Below, piece by piece: positions 9,326-15,978 of a DNA stretch of 64,000 nt. A program made the position numbers and the translations under genes. Position 1 is the first letter of the stretch; each line of letters starts with the position of its first letter. The notes under the pieces were generated by a model. That model was not told where the DNA came from, did not search any database, and saw only the letters and a program-made list of their open reading frames with translations. This DNA is from a virus, in IMG/VR virus record IMGVR_UViG_3300034073_003071, positions 1 through 64,000 of that record; one strand, 5' to 3'.

Positions 9326-10074
9326 AATTAAATTTACTTGATATTCCAATTTATTATGTAAATTTGGATGATGAAGATCAAAAAAGAAAAAATACTGAAT
9401 CGATGCTTAAATGTATTGGATTCAAATATGTCAATAGAGTTTCTGCCATAAAACACGAAAAGGGCAGAATTATTGGATGTGCAAGATCCCACTATGAAGT
9501 TTTAAAGGACACAAAACCTCCTTTTATCATTATTGAAGATGATTGTGCTCTCAATAAAGACTTTGTAAATGAAATCGAAATTCCAGATGATGCCGATGCT
9601 CTCTATCTTGGAATTTCACATTGGGGTAGGTATCTCAATCATTCTGGACCTTATGTCCATTATCAAAGTGTAAATGATGAGATTGTAAGAGTTTACAACA
9701 TGCTTGCAACTCATGCAATTATGTATTTGTCACAACAGTATGTTGACATTTGTAAAAGGATATCTTATCATTATGGTTATGAAGTAGAAGGTCATCTTGA
9801 TATTGGATTTGCAGAAATCCATAAGTTTTATAATGTTTACAGTTATGATGAACCTCTCTTTAGACAATATGATTGGAGTGCAGTAACGTCTGGAAAACTG
9901 AGTGAAGTTTCAATTGATAAGGAAAAATCTGAGTCCTTATTCAATAACATTTTGAAGTCAGATGAAAATTATTATAAACTCAATTCGGAATTCAAATCTC
10001 CAATCAAACCTCTTATCGAAATGAGAGATGTAAATGGAATTCCAGGATACTATTTACCAACGAGGATAATGTAA
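9322..10074 (+). CDS. GT25-like glycosyltransferase, copy B
   Basis: Paralogue of the gene at 6138-6794 with a C-terminal extension. The GT25-like blocks are YYVNLDDEDQKRKN, GCARSHYEVL and IIEDDCAL (acidic metal site), followed by the shared EIEIPD-ADALYLGIS-WGR. 250 residues. Together with 6138, 6791 and 8414 it forms a mirror-order arrangement around the GT6 gene. It ends just before the epimerase gene. Confidence 0.6.
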   Translation: MKLNLLDIPIYYVNLDDEDQKRKNTESMLKCIGFKYVNRVSAIKHEKGRIIGCARSHYEVLKDTKPPFIIIEDDCALNKDFVNEIEIPDDADALYLGISHWGRYLNHSGPYVHYQSVNDEIVRVYNMLATHAIMYLSQQYVDICKRISYHYGYEVEGHLDIGFAEIHKFYNVYSYDEPLFRQYDWSAVTSGKLSEVSIDKEKSESLFNNILKSDENYYKLNSEFKSPIKPLIEMRDVNGIPGYYLPTRIM

Positions 10075-10971
10075 ATGAAAAGTTTAGTTACAGGTGGTGC
10101 GGGATTTATTGGTTCTAATCTTGTCGATAGACTTCTAGAACTTGGTCATGAAGTTGTCGTTATTGACAATGAGTATTCTGATGCTCATGATCATTTTTAT
10201 TGGAATGAGAAAGCGCAAAATTATAAGTATGATATTCGTGACTATGAAAATACACGATCTCTGTATGATGATGTAGACTATGTATTTCATTTTGCTGCAG
10301 AAGCACGTATTCAACCAGCAATTTTAAATCCAATTGAAGCTGTAAGTATCAATGCAGTTGGAACTTGTACAGTGTTACAGTGTGCAAGAGAAGCTGGTGT
10401 AAAAAGAGTGATGTATTCGTCAACATCATCTGCTTATGGTATGAATGAAACTCCAAATATAGAAACACAATATGAAGATTGTTTGAATCCTTATTCTGTT
10501 TCTAAAGTTTCTGGTGAAAAGTTGTGCAGGATGTATACTAAATTGTATGGACTTCCTACTGTAATTTTTAGATACTTTAATGTTTATGGTGAGCGTCAAC
10601 CTCTTCGTGGTCAATATGCACCAGTAATTGGAATTTTCCTCAGACAAAAATCTAATAATGAACCTTTAACGATTATTGGTGATGGAAATCAGAGAAGGGA
10701 TTTTACTTATGTTGGTGATGTATGTCAGGCAAATATCTTGGCGGCAACAACAGAAGTTGATTTTGATTCCTTTGGACAGGTATATAATGTTGGAACTGGT
10801 AATAATTATTCAGTGAACCAAATCGCAAGAGTAATTTCTAATAATACTGTCAATATTCCTCCTCGTCCAGGTGAAGCACGAATCAGTCTTGCTAATAATA
10901 AAAAACTTCGTGAGACTTTTGGTTGGGAACCAACAATGAATCTTTATGAGTGGATTGTAAAAAATTCATAA
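10075..10971 (+). CDS. NAD-dependent UDP-hexose 4-epimerase (GalE/Gne-like)
   Basis: Extended SDR sugar epimerase. NAD-binding GGAGFIG (residues 7-13), catalytic Ser/Thr segment YSSTSSAYG (114-122) and YSVSK with Tyr140/Lys144 are present, as is the typical GDGNQRRDFTYVGDV block. The pattern best fits enzymes that interconvert UDP-Glc/UDP-Gal or UDP-GlcNAc/UDP-GalNAc. 298 residues, slightly short. Its likely products are exactly the donors used by GT6 enzymes. A UDP-glucuronate or dTDP-sugar enzyme is the main alternative. Confidence 0.82.
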   Translation: MKSLVTGGAGFIGSNLVDRLLELGHEVVVIDNEYSDAHDHFYWNEKAQNYKYDIRDYENTRSLYDDVDYVFHFAAEARIQPAILNPIEAVSINAVGTCTVLQCAREAGVKRVMYSSTSSAYGMNETPNIETQYEDCLNPYSVSKVSGEKLCRMYTKLYGLPTVIFRYFNVYGERQPLRGQYAPVIGIFLRQKSNNEPLTIIGDGNQRRDFTYVGDVCQANILAATTEVDFDSFGQVYNVGTGNNYSVNQIARVISNNTVNIPPRPGEARISLANNKKLRETFGWEPTMNLYEWIVKNS

Positions 10972-10977
10972 TAAATT

Positions 10978-11973
10978 ATGAAAATATTTCATTATTCAAT
11001 GCACGATGGATGTGCTAGTGATATAAAAAATTTTTTAAAAAAATATGACGCATCATTAAAGACTATTTTACCAAAAGAAAGACCAACTGAAAAATATATC
11101 ATTACAAAAGAAAAGGCAGATGAATTGTGGAATTTGTATAATGAAGATTTTTTAAATTCTGATGTTCTTATTTTTTCCGATACAATTCCATTTTCAAGAC
11201 CAGTTCTTGAAAATTTGGAATCTATACCAAAAAATACAAAAATTATTTTGTGGGTTACTAATAGATTTAATTATGCAATTGAATCGGATCAAAGTTATTA
11301 TGATCTTTTAGATCGGGTTAAAAATGATTATAGGATTTATTTTCTATATTCAAACAAATTTGAAAAAGTTTACTTGAATAATTTTGTAAAAATACCCGAG
11401 AATAAACAATTCTTTTTTACTCCTTATGGTAAAAGAAGTAGGATAGATTTTAATTTTAAAAATAAAAAAGACCATAACCAAAAACTTTTTGTGATGTCAT
11501 ATCAAAATGAAAAGGAATTTTATCCACTTTTTGATGAATTAAATAATTTGGATATAGATTTTTATTGTAAGAAAGATTGGATTCCCAATGAAGAATATTG
11601 TGGTCCATATGATATTGAAACATGCTCTGCGGTTTTACATATTCCTTATGCATGGGGGACAATAGCACTGTGGGAATATATGTCCTTAGGTAAAACTTTT
11701 ATACTTCCAAGTTTAGCGTGGTTAAATAGAACATATCAAGAGCGTTATTTATTCTTTCAAACTAATAAATCAATTGATATGATATCAATTTTCAGTGATT
11801 GGTATTGTAAAGAAAATGAAAATTTATTTGTTTATTTTGATGAAATATCTCAGATTAAAGATATTATTCAAAATAAACAAATGCTTATTAATAAAGGAAA
11901 ACTTTGTTTTAAAAAAGTTCAAGAAAGTAACTTGATTAATCATGCAATATTTGAAAATATTATAAATTTATAA
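10978..11973 (+). CDS. Putative glycosyltransferase
   Basis: 331 residues with a GT-B-like pattern: a short N-terminal strand (KIFHYSMHDGC), central strands such as KIILWVTNRF and KLFVMSYQNEKEFYPL, and a C-terminal region HIPYAWGTIALWEYMSLGK that resembles the donor-binding helix of GT1/GT4 enzymes (GxxxxEAxxxG). No family-defining motif is certain. It lies between the epimerase and a GT25 gene in the same direction. Confidence 0.5.
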   Translation: MKIFHYSMHDGCASDIKNFLKKYDASLKTILPKERPTEKYIITKEKADELWNLYNEDFLNSDVLIFSDTIPFSRPVLENLESIPKNTKIILWVTNRFNYAIESDQSYYDLLDRVKNDYRIYFLYSNKFEKVYLNNFVKIPENKQFFFTPYGKRSRIDFNFKNKKDHNQKLFVMSYQNEKEFYPLFDELNNLDIDFYCKKDWIPNEEYCGPYDIETCSAVLHIPYAWGTIALWEYMSLGKTFILPSLAWLNRTYQERYLFFQTNKSIDMISIFSDWYCKENENLFVYFDEISQIKDIIQNKQMLINKGKLCFKKVQESNLINHAIFENIINL

Positions 11974-11976
11974 ATT

Positions 11977-12771
11977 ATGGATAAAAATAAATCTTCTTAC
12001 AAACTCAAAGGCATTCCCCCAATTTATTATATCAATCTGGACGATCAGCCAGAAAGAGCACAATATATGGAGGAACAATTTAAATACTGGGAAATAGAAA
12101 ATTATACTCGTATTTCTGCATATGATGGAAGAGATGATAAAGACCTTGGAGATATTTTAAAGGGTCGTTATCCAGATATGATGTCATCTGGTGAAGTTGG
12201 GTGTACAACCTCACATCTCAAAGCCATTCATCATTTTCTTGAAAACACTGATCATCCATGTGTATTAATAATGGAAGATGATTGTGATTTAGAGACTGTT
12301 AAGTATTGGCCTTTTACTTGGAAAGATTTTTATTCAAAAATACCATATGCATATGATGTAGTTCAACTTGCAATTATTAGTACAACTCCGGTGCATATAT
12401 CACTTCATAGAAGATTTGTAAATGATTTTTCAACAGCTTGTTATTTAATTACTCGTCATCATGCACAAAAATTAGTTAATCTTCATATACGTGGAGATAA
12501 GTATAAAATTGATAACGGGGTAAAACCACGTGCTGTTGCAGATGACTTGATTTATAATTCTGGTAACACCTTTGCAATTCCATTATTTCTTTATAAAATT
12601 GAACTTGGGTCATCCATTCATGATGACCATATTGATACTTATCATAAAAAAACTTATGATAGTCTTTGGAATTTTTGGAAATATGAAGCGGTAGATGTTG
12701 AAAATTGGGAAAAAATATTTGATTATAATCCATATTATGGAACACTTCCACCAGGATATGAAAGTGAATAG
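11977..12771 (+). CDS. GT25-family glycosyltransferase
   Basis: Clear GT25 (LOS/procollagen type) pattern: YYINLDDQPERAQYM near the N-terminus, GEVGCTTSHLKAI, then VLIMEDDCDL with the acidic metal site and a later ADDLIYNSG. 264 residues. It is related to the N-terminal domain of the fusion protein at 43367-45235 (both have ETVKYW after the EDD motif). It is the last gene of the first glycan cluster; a weak TAAGTAA/TTACTTA hairpin (12772-12787) lies directly after its stop, before the terminator at 12805. Confidence 0.7.
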   Translation: MDKNKSSYKLKGIPPIYYINLDDQPERAQYMEEQFKYWEIENYTRISAYDGRDDKDLGDILKGRYPDMMSSGEVGCTTSHLKAIHHFLENTDHPCVLIMEDDCDLETVKYWPFTWKDFYSKIPYAYDVVQLAIISTTPVHISLHRRFVNDFSTACYLITRHHAQKLVNLHIRGDKYKIDNGVKPRAVADDLIYNSGNTFAIPLFLYKIELGSSIHDDHIDTYHKKTYDSLWNFWKYEAVDVENWEKIFDYNPYYGTLPPGYESE

Positions 12772-12804
12772 TAAGTAATTTTACTTATATTTTTATATTA
12801 AAAC

Positions 12805-12834
12805 AAAGGGGGGGCTTGACACCCCTTTCTTTTT
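12805..12834 (+). terminator. Intrinsic terminator with embedded promoter -35
   Basis: AAAGGGG (12805-12811) pairs with CCCCTTT (12822-12828), followed by CTTTTT. It would end transcription from the glycan cluster. The hairpin loop contains TTGACA, the -35 box of the next promoter. Confidence 0.75.
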
Positions 12835-12844
12835 GCTATATAAT
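12816..12844 (+). promoter_or_regulatory. Sigma70-type promoter of the hli-psbA module
   Basis: Perfect consensus boxes TTGACA (12816-12821) and TATAAT (12839-12844) with a 17-bp spacer. It lies 27 bp upstream of the first hli start codon. The -35 box is the loop of the preceding terminator and the spacer is its T-tract. Confidence 0.85.
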
Positions 12845-12871
12845 TGTGTAACAATTCTTAACGAATTTACA

Positions 12872-13066
12872 ATGACTGTAACAACTAATGATCGTGGGCA
12901 ACAGAATATGTGGGCAAAAGAACCCACTATGTACTACGAAAACTACGGGATGGATACTCCCAATCAAGTAAAGGAGAGGTATAATGGGCGTTGGGCAATG
13001 GTCGGCATTATTGCTGGTGCTATTTCTTATGCTCTCACTGGCAAACTCTTCTTCGGAATCTTCTGA
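12872..13066 (+). CDS. hli: High-light-inducible protein
   Basis: Small thylakoid protein of the chlorophyll-binding Hli/CAB superfamily, thought to protect photosystems and bind free chlorophyll. The single transmembrane helix carries the chlorophyll-binding motif ERYNGRWAMVG (residues 35-45). It ends with ALTGKLFFGIF, the usual cyanophage Hli terminus. 64 residues. The ATG at 12872 is chosen because an upstream in-frame start at 12833 would lie inside the promoter. First gene after the sigma70-type promoter. Confidence 0.93.
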   Translation: MTVTTNDRGQQNMWAKEPTMYYENYGMDTPNQVKERYNGRWAMVGIIAGAISYALTGKLFFGIF

Positions 13067-13152
13067 TGACTGAACTTATTTGGACAGTAACCACTGTTGC
13101 TTTTTTTGTGACTTTGGGTTATGCTGTGGAGAAACTTGCTGAAACTTATTGA
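13066..13152 (+). CDS. Small single-helix membrane protein
   Basis: 28-residue ORF starting on the last base of the hli stop codon (TGATG) and sharing a TGATG overlap with the next gene. It reads MTELIWTVTTVAFFVTLGYA followed by VEKLAETY, which gives one hydrophobic helix and a charged tail. Size and topology resemble the small subunits of photosystems or cytochrome b6f, but no named family is recognised. The tight coupling to hli supports its reality. Confidence 0.55.
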   Translation: MTELIWTVTTVAFFVTLGYAVEKLAETY

Positions 13153-13349
13153 TGAGTGCTAATATGCTTGGGCAACTTGGAGTTGCTCTTCAAGAGGTTG
13201 GTTGGGATCGAGATGTAGAACTAGAAGTCAAAGTCGCAGGCACCCTCAAAAATGATAAGTTTATTGTAATTAAACCTATCAAAGAAAAACTGGTTTCTAA
13301 TCTAGATCCAAGTCTTAAACAACAACACCCTTATAAAGGAGAAAACTAA
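13152..13349 (+). CDS. Hypothetical protein in photosynthesis module
   Basis: 65 residues, soluble and lysine-rich, with no recognised domain. The ATG at 13152 overlaps the previous stop (TGATG) and its TAA overlaps the next ATG (TAATG), so it belongs to a four-gene translationally coupled unit with two hli genes. A GGAG ribosome-binding site for the next gene lies inside its 3' end (ATAAAGGAGAAAAC). Confidence 0.6.
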   Translation: MSANMLGQLGVALQEVGWDRDVELEVKVAGTLKNDKFIVIKPIKEKLVSNLDPSLKQQHPYKGEN

Positions 13350-13468
13350 TGGAAAAAATTTTTACTGAAAAAGCAGAACGCCTGAATGGTCGTCTTGCAA
13401 TGCTAGGATTTGTTGCCGCTGTTGGTGCATATCTCACTAGTGGGCAAGTGATTCCGGGAATTTTTTGA
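13349..13468 (+). CDS. hli: High-light-inducible protein, short form
   Basis: 39-residue Hli with the chlorophyll-binding motif AERLNGRLAMLG (residues 9-20) and a single membrane helix ending in GQVIPGIF. The short N-terminus is typical of phage Hli proteins. Good Shine-Dalgarno AAAGGAG 7 nt upstream of the ATG. Second Hli of the operon, followed by a strong terminator. Confidence 0.92.
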   Translation: MEKIFTEKAERLNGRLAMLGFVAAVGAYLTSGQVIPGIF

Positions 13469-13514
13469 GTATTAGAAAATCAACACACCTTTGAAATAAC
13501 ACTTAATGATTCTT

Positions 13515-13546
13515 AACTCTGCCCCTAAATAAGGCAGAGTTTTTTT
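13515..13546 (+). terminator. Intrinsic terminator carrying a late-promoter-like motif in its loop
   Basis: AACTCTGCC (13515-13523) pairs with GGCAGAGTT (13533-13541), followed by a T-run to 13546. It ends the hli unit. The loop contains CCTAAATA (13524-13531), close to the T4-type late -10 octamer, 20 bp upstream of the next start codon. Confidence 0.85.
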
Positions 13547-13550
13547 GTAT

Positions 13551-13712
13551 ATGCCACGAGGACAACTGACCAAGCAAGAAATAAAGAGAATATTGTTGAT
13601 GTATAAAAACGAATTATACGAAGAAAATATCGGATACACTTCAGACCCAAAGGGACTTGCTCACAAGTATTTGAACAAGGTATTGGATAAAATTGAGGAG
13701 TATGCCAGATGA
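13551..13712 (+). CDS. Small hypothetical protein
   Basis: 53 residues, MPRGQLTKQEIKRILLMYK then a charged helical C-terminus (KVLDKIEEYAR). Predicted to be mostly helical. No named family, but its placement between a terminator and the psbA promoter is compatible with an independent small gene. It starts 5 bp after the terminator T-run with no clear Shine-Dalgarno site, so expression would depend on the late-like motif in the terminator loop or on readthrough. Confidence 0.55.
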   Translation: MPRGQLTKQEIKRILLMYKNELYEENIGYTSDPKGLAHKYLNKVLDKIEEYAR

Positions 13713-13725
13713 GCAATTGGACCTA

Positions 13726-13754
13726 TTGACAGGATTTCCTGACAATGCTATGAT
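13726..13754 (+). promoter_or_regulatory. psbA promoter
   Basis: TTGACA (13726-13731), 17-bp spacer, TATGAT (13749-13754) with a TGC extended -10 element directly before it. GATAAATA (13752-13759) overlaps the -10 and matches the T4-like late octamer, so the same site could serve early and late polymerase. It lies 171 bp upstream of the psbA start, which leaves a long leader. Confidence 0.75.
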
Positions 13755-13768
13755 AAATAGGTAAACAA

Positions 13769-13902
13769 ATGTTAAGAAATCCTCATAATTCTTAACATTG
13801 TTCCTCTACCTAACCGAGACCTATGGGGAGGTTAAACACAGTCTCTCATACCCACAATGGAGGGTGTTGTGGGAAATACTATACTATCCAGTTCCCCCTG
13901 GA
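13769..13902 (+). promoter_or_regulatory. Structured psbA 5' leader (three hairpins)
   Basis: No ORF supported here. Three perfect inverted repeats follow each other: AATGTTAAGAA/TTCTTAACATT (13769-13779 / 13789-13799), CCCACAA/TTGTGGG (13851-13857 / 13867-13873) and TCCAG/CTGGA (13887-13891 / 13898-13902). The last ends 23 nt before the start codon. A role in mRNA stability or translation control is inferred. Confidence 0.5.
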
Positions 13903-13925
13903 CTTTATTTACCCTTTAACGAAAA

Positions 13926-15218
13926 ATGACTGCTACTATTGCTACACGCCGTTCTGGCGAAAACCTCTGGGAACAATTTTGCCAGTGGGTTACTTCAACG
14001 AACAACCGTCTTTATGTCGGTTGGTTCGGAACTCTGATGATTCCTACATTGCTTGCTGCTACTGTATGTTTCATCGTCGCCTTCATTGCAGCCCCACCAG
14101 TGGACATTGATGGCATTCGTGAACCTGTTGCTGGTTCACTCATGTACGGAAACAACATCATCTCTGGTGCCGTTGTTCCAAGTTCTAATGCGATTGGATT
14201 GCATTTTTACGCAATCTGGGAAGCAACAAGTCTTGATGAATGGCTTTATAATGGCGGACCTTTCCAACTGATTGTGTTCCACTTCCTCATTGGCATCTAT
14301 TGCTATATGGGTCGTGAATGGGAACTCTCATATCGTTTGGGTATGCGTCCTTGGATTATGGTTGCTTACAGTGCTCCTGTTGCTGCTGCATCTGCTGTAT
14401 TCCTAGTATATCCTTTTGGACAAGGTTCATTCTCTGATGCGATGCCTCTTGGTATCTCTGGTACTTTCAACTATATGTTTGTGTTCCAGGCAGAGCACAA
14501 TATCCTGATGCACCCATTCCATATGCTTGGAGTTGCTGGTGTCTTCGGTGGTTCTCTGTTCAGTGCTATGCACGGTTCTCTTGTTACTTCTTCACTGGTT
14601 CGTGAAACCACTGAAACTGAATCGCAGAACTACGGTTACAAGTTCGGTCAAGAAGAAGAGACTTATAACATCGTTGCTGCTCACGGTTATTTTGGTCGTC
14701 TAATCTTCCAATATGCATCGTTCAACAACTCTCGTAGTCTTCACTTCTTCCTTGCTGCCTGGCCCGTTGTAGGCATCTGGTTTGCTGCTCTTGGTGTGAG
14801 CACCATGGCATTCAACCTGAATGGTTTCAACTTCAATCAGTCAATTCAAGATAGTCAAGGTCATGTTATTAACACTTGGGCGGACATCTTGAATCGTGCT
14901 GGACTCGGAATGGAAGTTATGCATGAGCGTAGATTTGGGTATTGCGCTCTTTAAATCGGATGAATTGCTGGAAACCCCAAGTGGGCAATCAGCAGCCAAG
15001 TCTTAGATACATCTAAGAAAGGTTCAGAGACTACCTGAGGAATAAAGTTTCCTTAATAACAGGGTTAGCGTCCGACACCAGAAATGGTGATGATATAGTC
15101 CAATCCTGGTAGTAATACCAGATTTCAAGAGGTTTATAAGAATGCCCACAATTTCCCTCTTGACCTTGCATCAGTTGAAGCAACTCCTGTTGCCTTGACT
15201 GCTCCAACCATCGGTTGA
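13926..15218 (+). CDS. psbA: Photosystem II D1 protein, interrupted by a group I intron
   Basis: Reaction-centre protein D1 of photosystem II, which would replace the host copy during infection. Exon 1 is 13926-14930 (335 codons) and exon 2 is 15141-15218 (25 codons plus stop). Joined they give a 360-residue D1 with the usual five membrane helices and the C-terminal ligand segment [15 protein letters not shown]. Numbering runs one ahead of the standard D1. The intron falls right after the codons for the standard His332-Glu333-Arg334, so the ligands His337, Asp342 and Ala344 are encoded only by exon 2. Without splicing the frame reads RFGYCAL and stops at 14954, giving a D1 that lacks these ligands. 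A terminator follows the gene. Confidence 0.96.
14931..15140 (+). ncRNA. Group I self-splicing intron in psbA
   Basis: 210-nt intron without its own ORF. Exon 1 ends in U (GAGCGT), which pairs with an internal guide GCGCTC (14944-14949) to form P1 with the expected U-G at the splice site. The intron ends in G (15140). Core: P7 strands GACTA (15029-15033) and TAGTC (15096-15100) within the canonical GATATAGTCC; P8 CACC/GGTG (15076-15079 / 15086-15089); P9-like CTGGTA/TACCAG (15106-15111 / 15116-15121) capped by a GUAA tetraloop; a peripheral CTTAGA/TCTAAG stem at 15002-15017. A psbA intron of about this size and site is known in cyanophage S-PM2. Confidence 0.93.
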
Positions 15219-15228
15219 TATAATTAGG

Positions 15229-15253
15229 AGGAACTCTTCGGAGTTCCTTTTTT
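15229..15253 (+). terminator. psbA terminator with UUCG tetraloop
   Basis: AGGAACTC (15229-15236) and GAGTTCCT (15241-15248) enclose TTCG, followed by a T-run to 15253. It starts 10 nt after the psbA stop codon. Confidence 0.9.
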
Positions 15254-15260
15254 ATAAATA
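15253..15260 (+). promoter_or_regulatory. T4-type late promoter
   Basis: Exact TATAAATA octamer that begins on the last T of the psbA terminator. It is 23 nt upstream of the endonuclease VII-like gene. Confidence 0.65.
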
Positions 15261-15283
15261 ATTATGCACGAAAGAAAACACGA

Positions 15284-15712
15284 ATGACTAAACTTTACTC
15301 CGAACTTTATAGAAACTGCATGACCTGTGGCAAGGAAAAACTTGCTACGGATTTTTATGTGAGAAATAAAGTGAATATGGTTCGTCATTCATCTTGCAAA
15401 GAATGTGATAAAGCAAGGGTTAGAAAAAGACATCAAGATAATCCAGAACGCACAAGAAATAATGACCTAAAAAGAAACTATGGTATAACTCTCCAAGAAC
15501 ATCAGCAGATGTTTGACGAACAAAAAGGTGTTTGTGCTATTTGTAAAGGTGAAGGTGATGGTAAATGGAAAAAACTTTGTGTAGACCACGATCACGAAAC
15601 TGGTAAAGTTCGTCAACTTCTTTGTAGGAATTGTAATATGGTATTGGGACAGGTTGGAGATAATATAAATCTTCTGGAGGAAATGATTAAATACTTACAA
15701 AAGCACTCATAA
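15284..15712 (+). CDS. Endonuclease VII-like (HNH-type) free-standing homing endonuclease
   Basis: Predicted DNA endonuclease of the T4 endonuclease VII fold. An N-terminal zinc-knuckle-like pair CMTC...CKEC (around residues 13-39) is followed by the endo VII core: YGITLQEHQQMF, CAIC, the catalytic VDHDHETGKVRQLLC and a second zinc pair CRNC, ending in LLEEMIKYL. 142 residues. It lies directly downstream of the intron-containing psbA, as does the homing endonuclease F-CphI in phage S-PM2, which cuts intronless psbA. The same role is inferred here. It is not inside the intron. Confidence 0.88.
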   Translation: MTKLYSELYRNCMTCGKEKLATDFYVRNKVNMVRHSSCKECDKARVRKRHQDNPERTRNNDLKRNYGITLQEHQQMFDEQKGVCAICKGEGDGKWKKLCVDHDHETGKVRQLLCRNCNMVLGQVGDNINLLEEMIKYLQKHS

Positions 15713-15714
15713 AA

Positions 15715-15789
15715 ATGCTACTCATCCTACTACTCTTCCAACTCTTTGGATTCTTCCTTTTCCTGATGTCCCTCACACAAGAACTTTAA
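15715..15789 (+). CDS. Very small hydrophobic peptide
   Basis: 24-residue ORF (MLLILLLFQLFGFFLFLMSL then TQEL), almost entirely one membrane-spanning helix. It starts 2 bp after the endonuclease stop codon. No ribosome-binding site is clear. It could be a genuine micro-membrane protein or chance, and no family is recognised. Confidence 0.35.
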   Translation: MLLILLLFQLFGFFLFLMSLTQEL

Positions 15790-15814
15790 TACATACAATA
15801 GTTACTCTTTAACT

Positions 15815-15976
15815 ATGAAAACCCTAACCTTCACAGAAGAACAAGTTAAACTTTTGGTAGATGCTGTGTGGATGCGCCAGAGATGTTTTATCGCAGGAGA
15901 TAAAAGATTCAGAGAATATGGGGAAATGCTGGATAACCTAACCAAAGATACGGAATATAAACCATCAAGATTTTGA
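15815..15976 (+). CDS. Small hypothetical protein
   Basis: 53 residues, MKTLTFTEEQVKLLVDAVW followed by a charged helical stretch that ends in KDTEYKPSRF. The start TFTEEQ-x-LLVDA pattern is common among short phage proteins of unknown role. It ends 2 bp before the metallophosphoesterase start codon and is probably cotranscribed with it. Confidence 0.55.
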   Translation: MKTLTFTEEQVKLLVDAVWMRQRCFIAGDKRFREYGEMLDNLTKDTEYKPSRF

Positions 15977-15978
15977 TT

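Noticed and set aside
12833-12871. Upstream start for the first hli gene
   Set aside because: It would place the start codon inside the -10 region of the promoter; the ATG at 12872 fits the Hli family.
14931-14957. psbA as a pseudogene truncated at 14954
   Set aside because: The missing C-terminal 25 codons are present in frame at 15141-15218, and the gap has all group I intron hallmarks.
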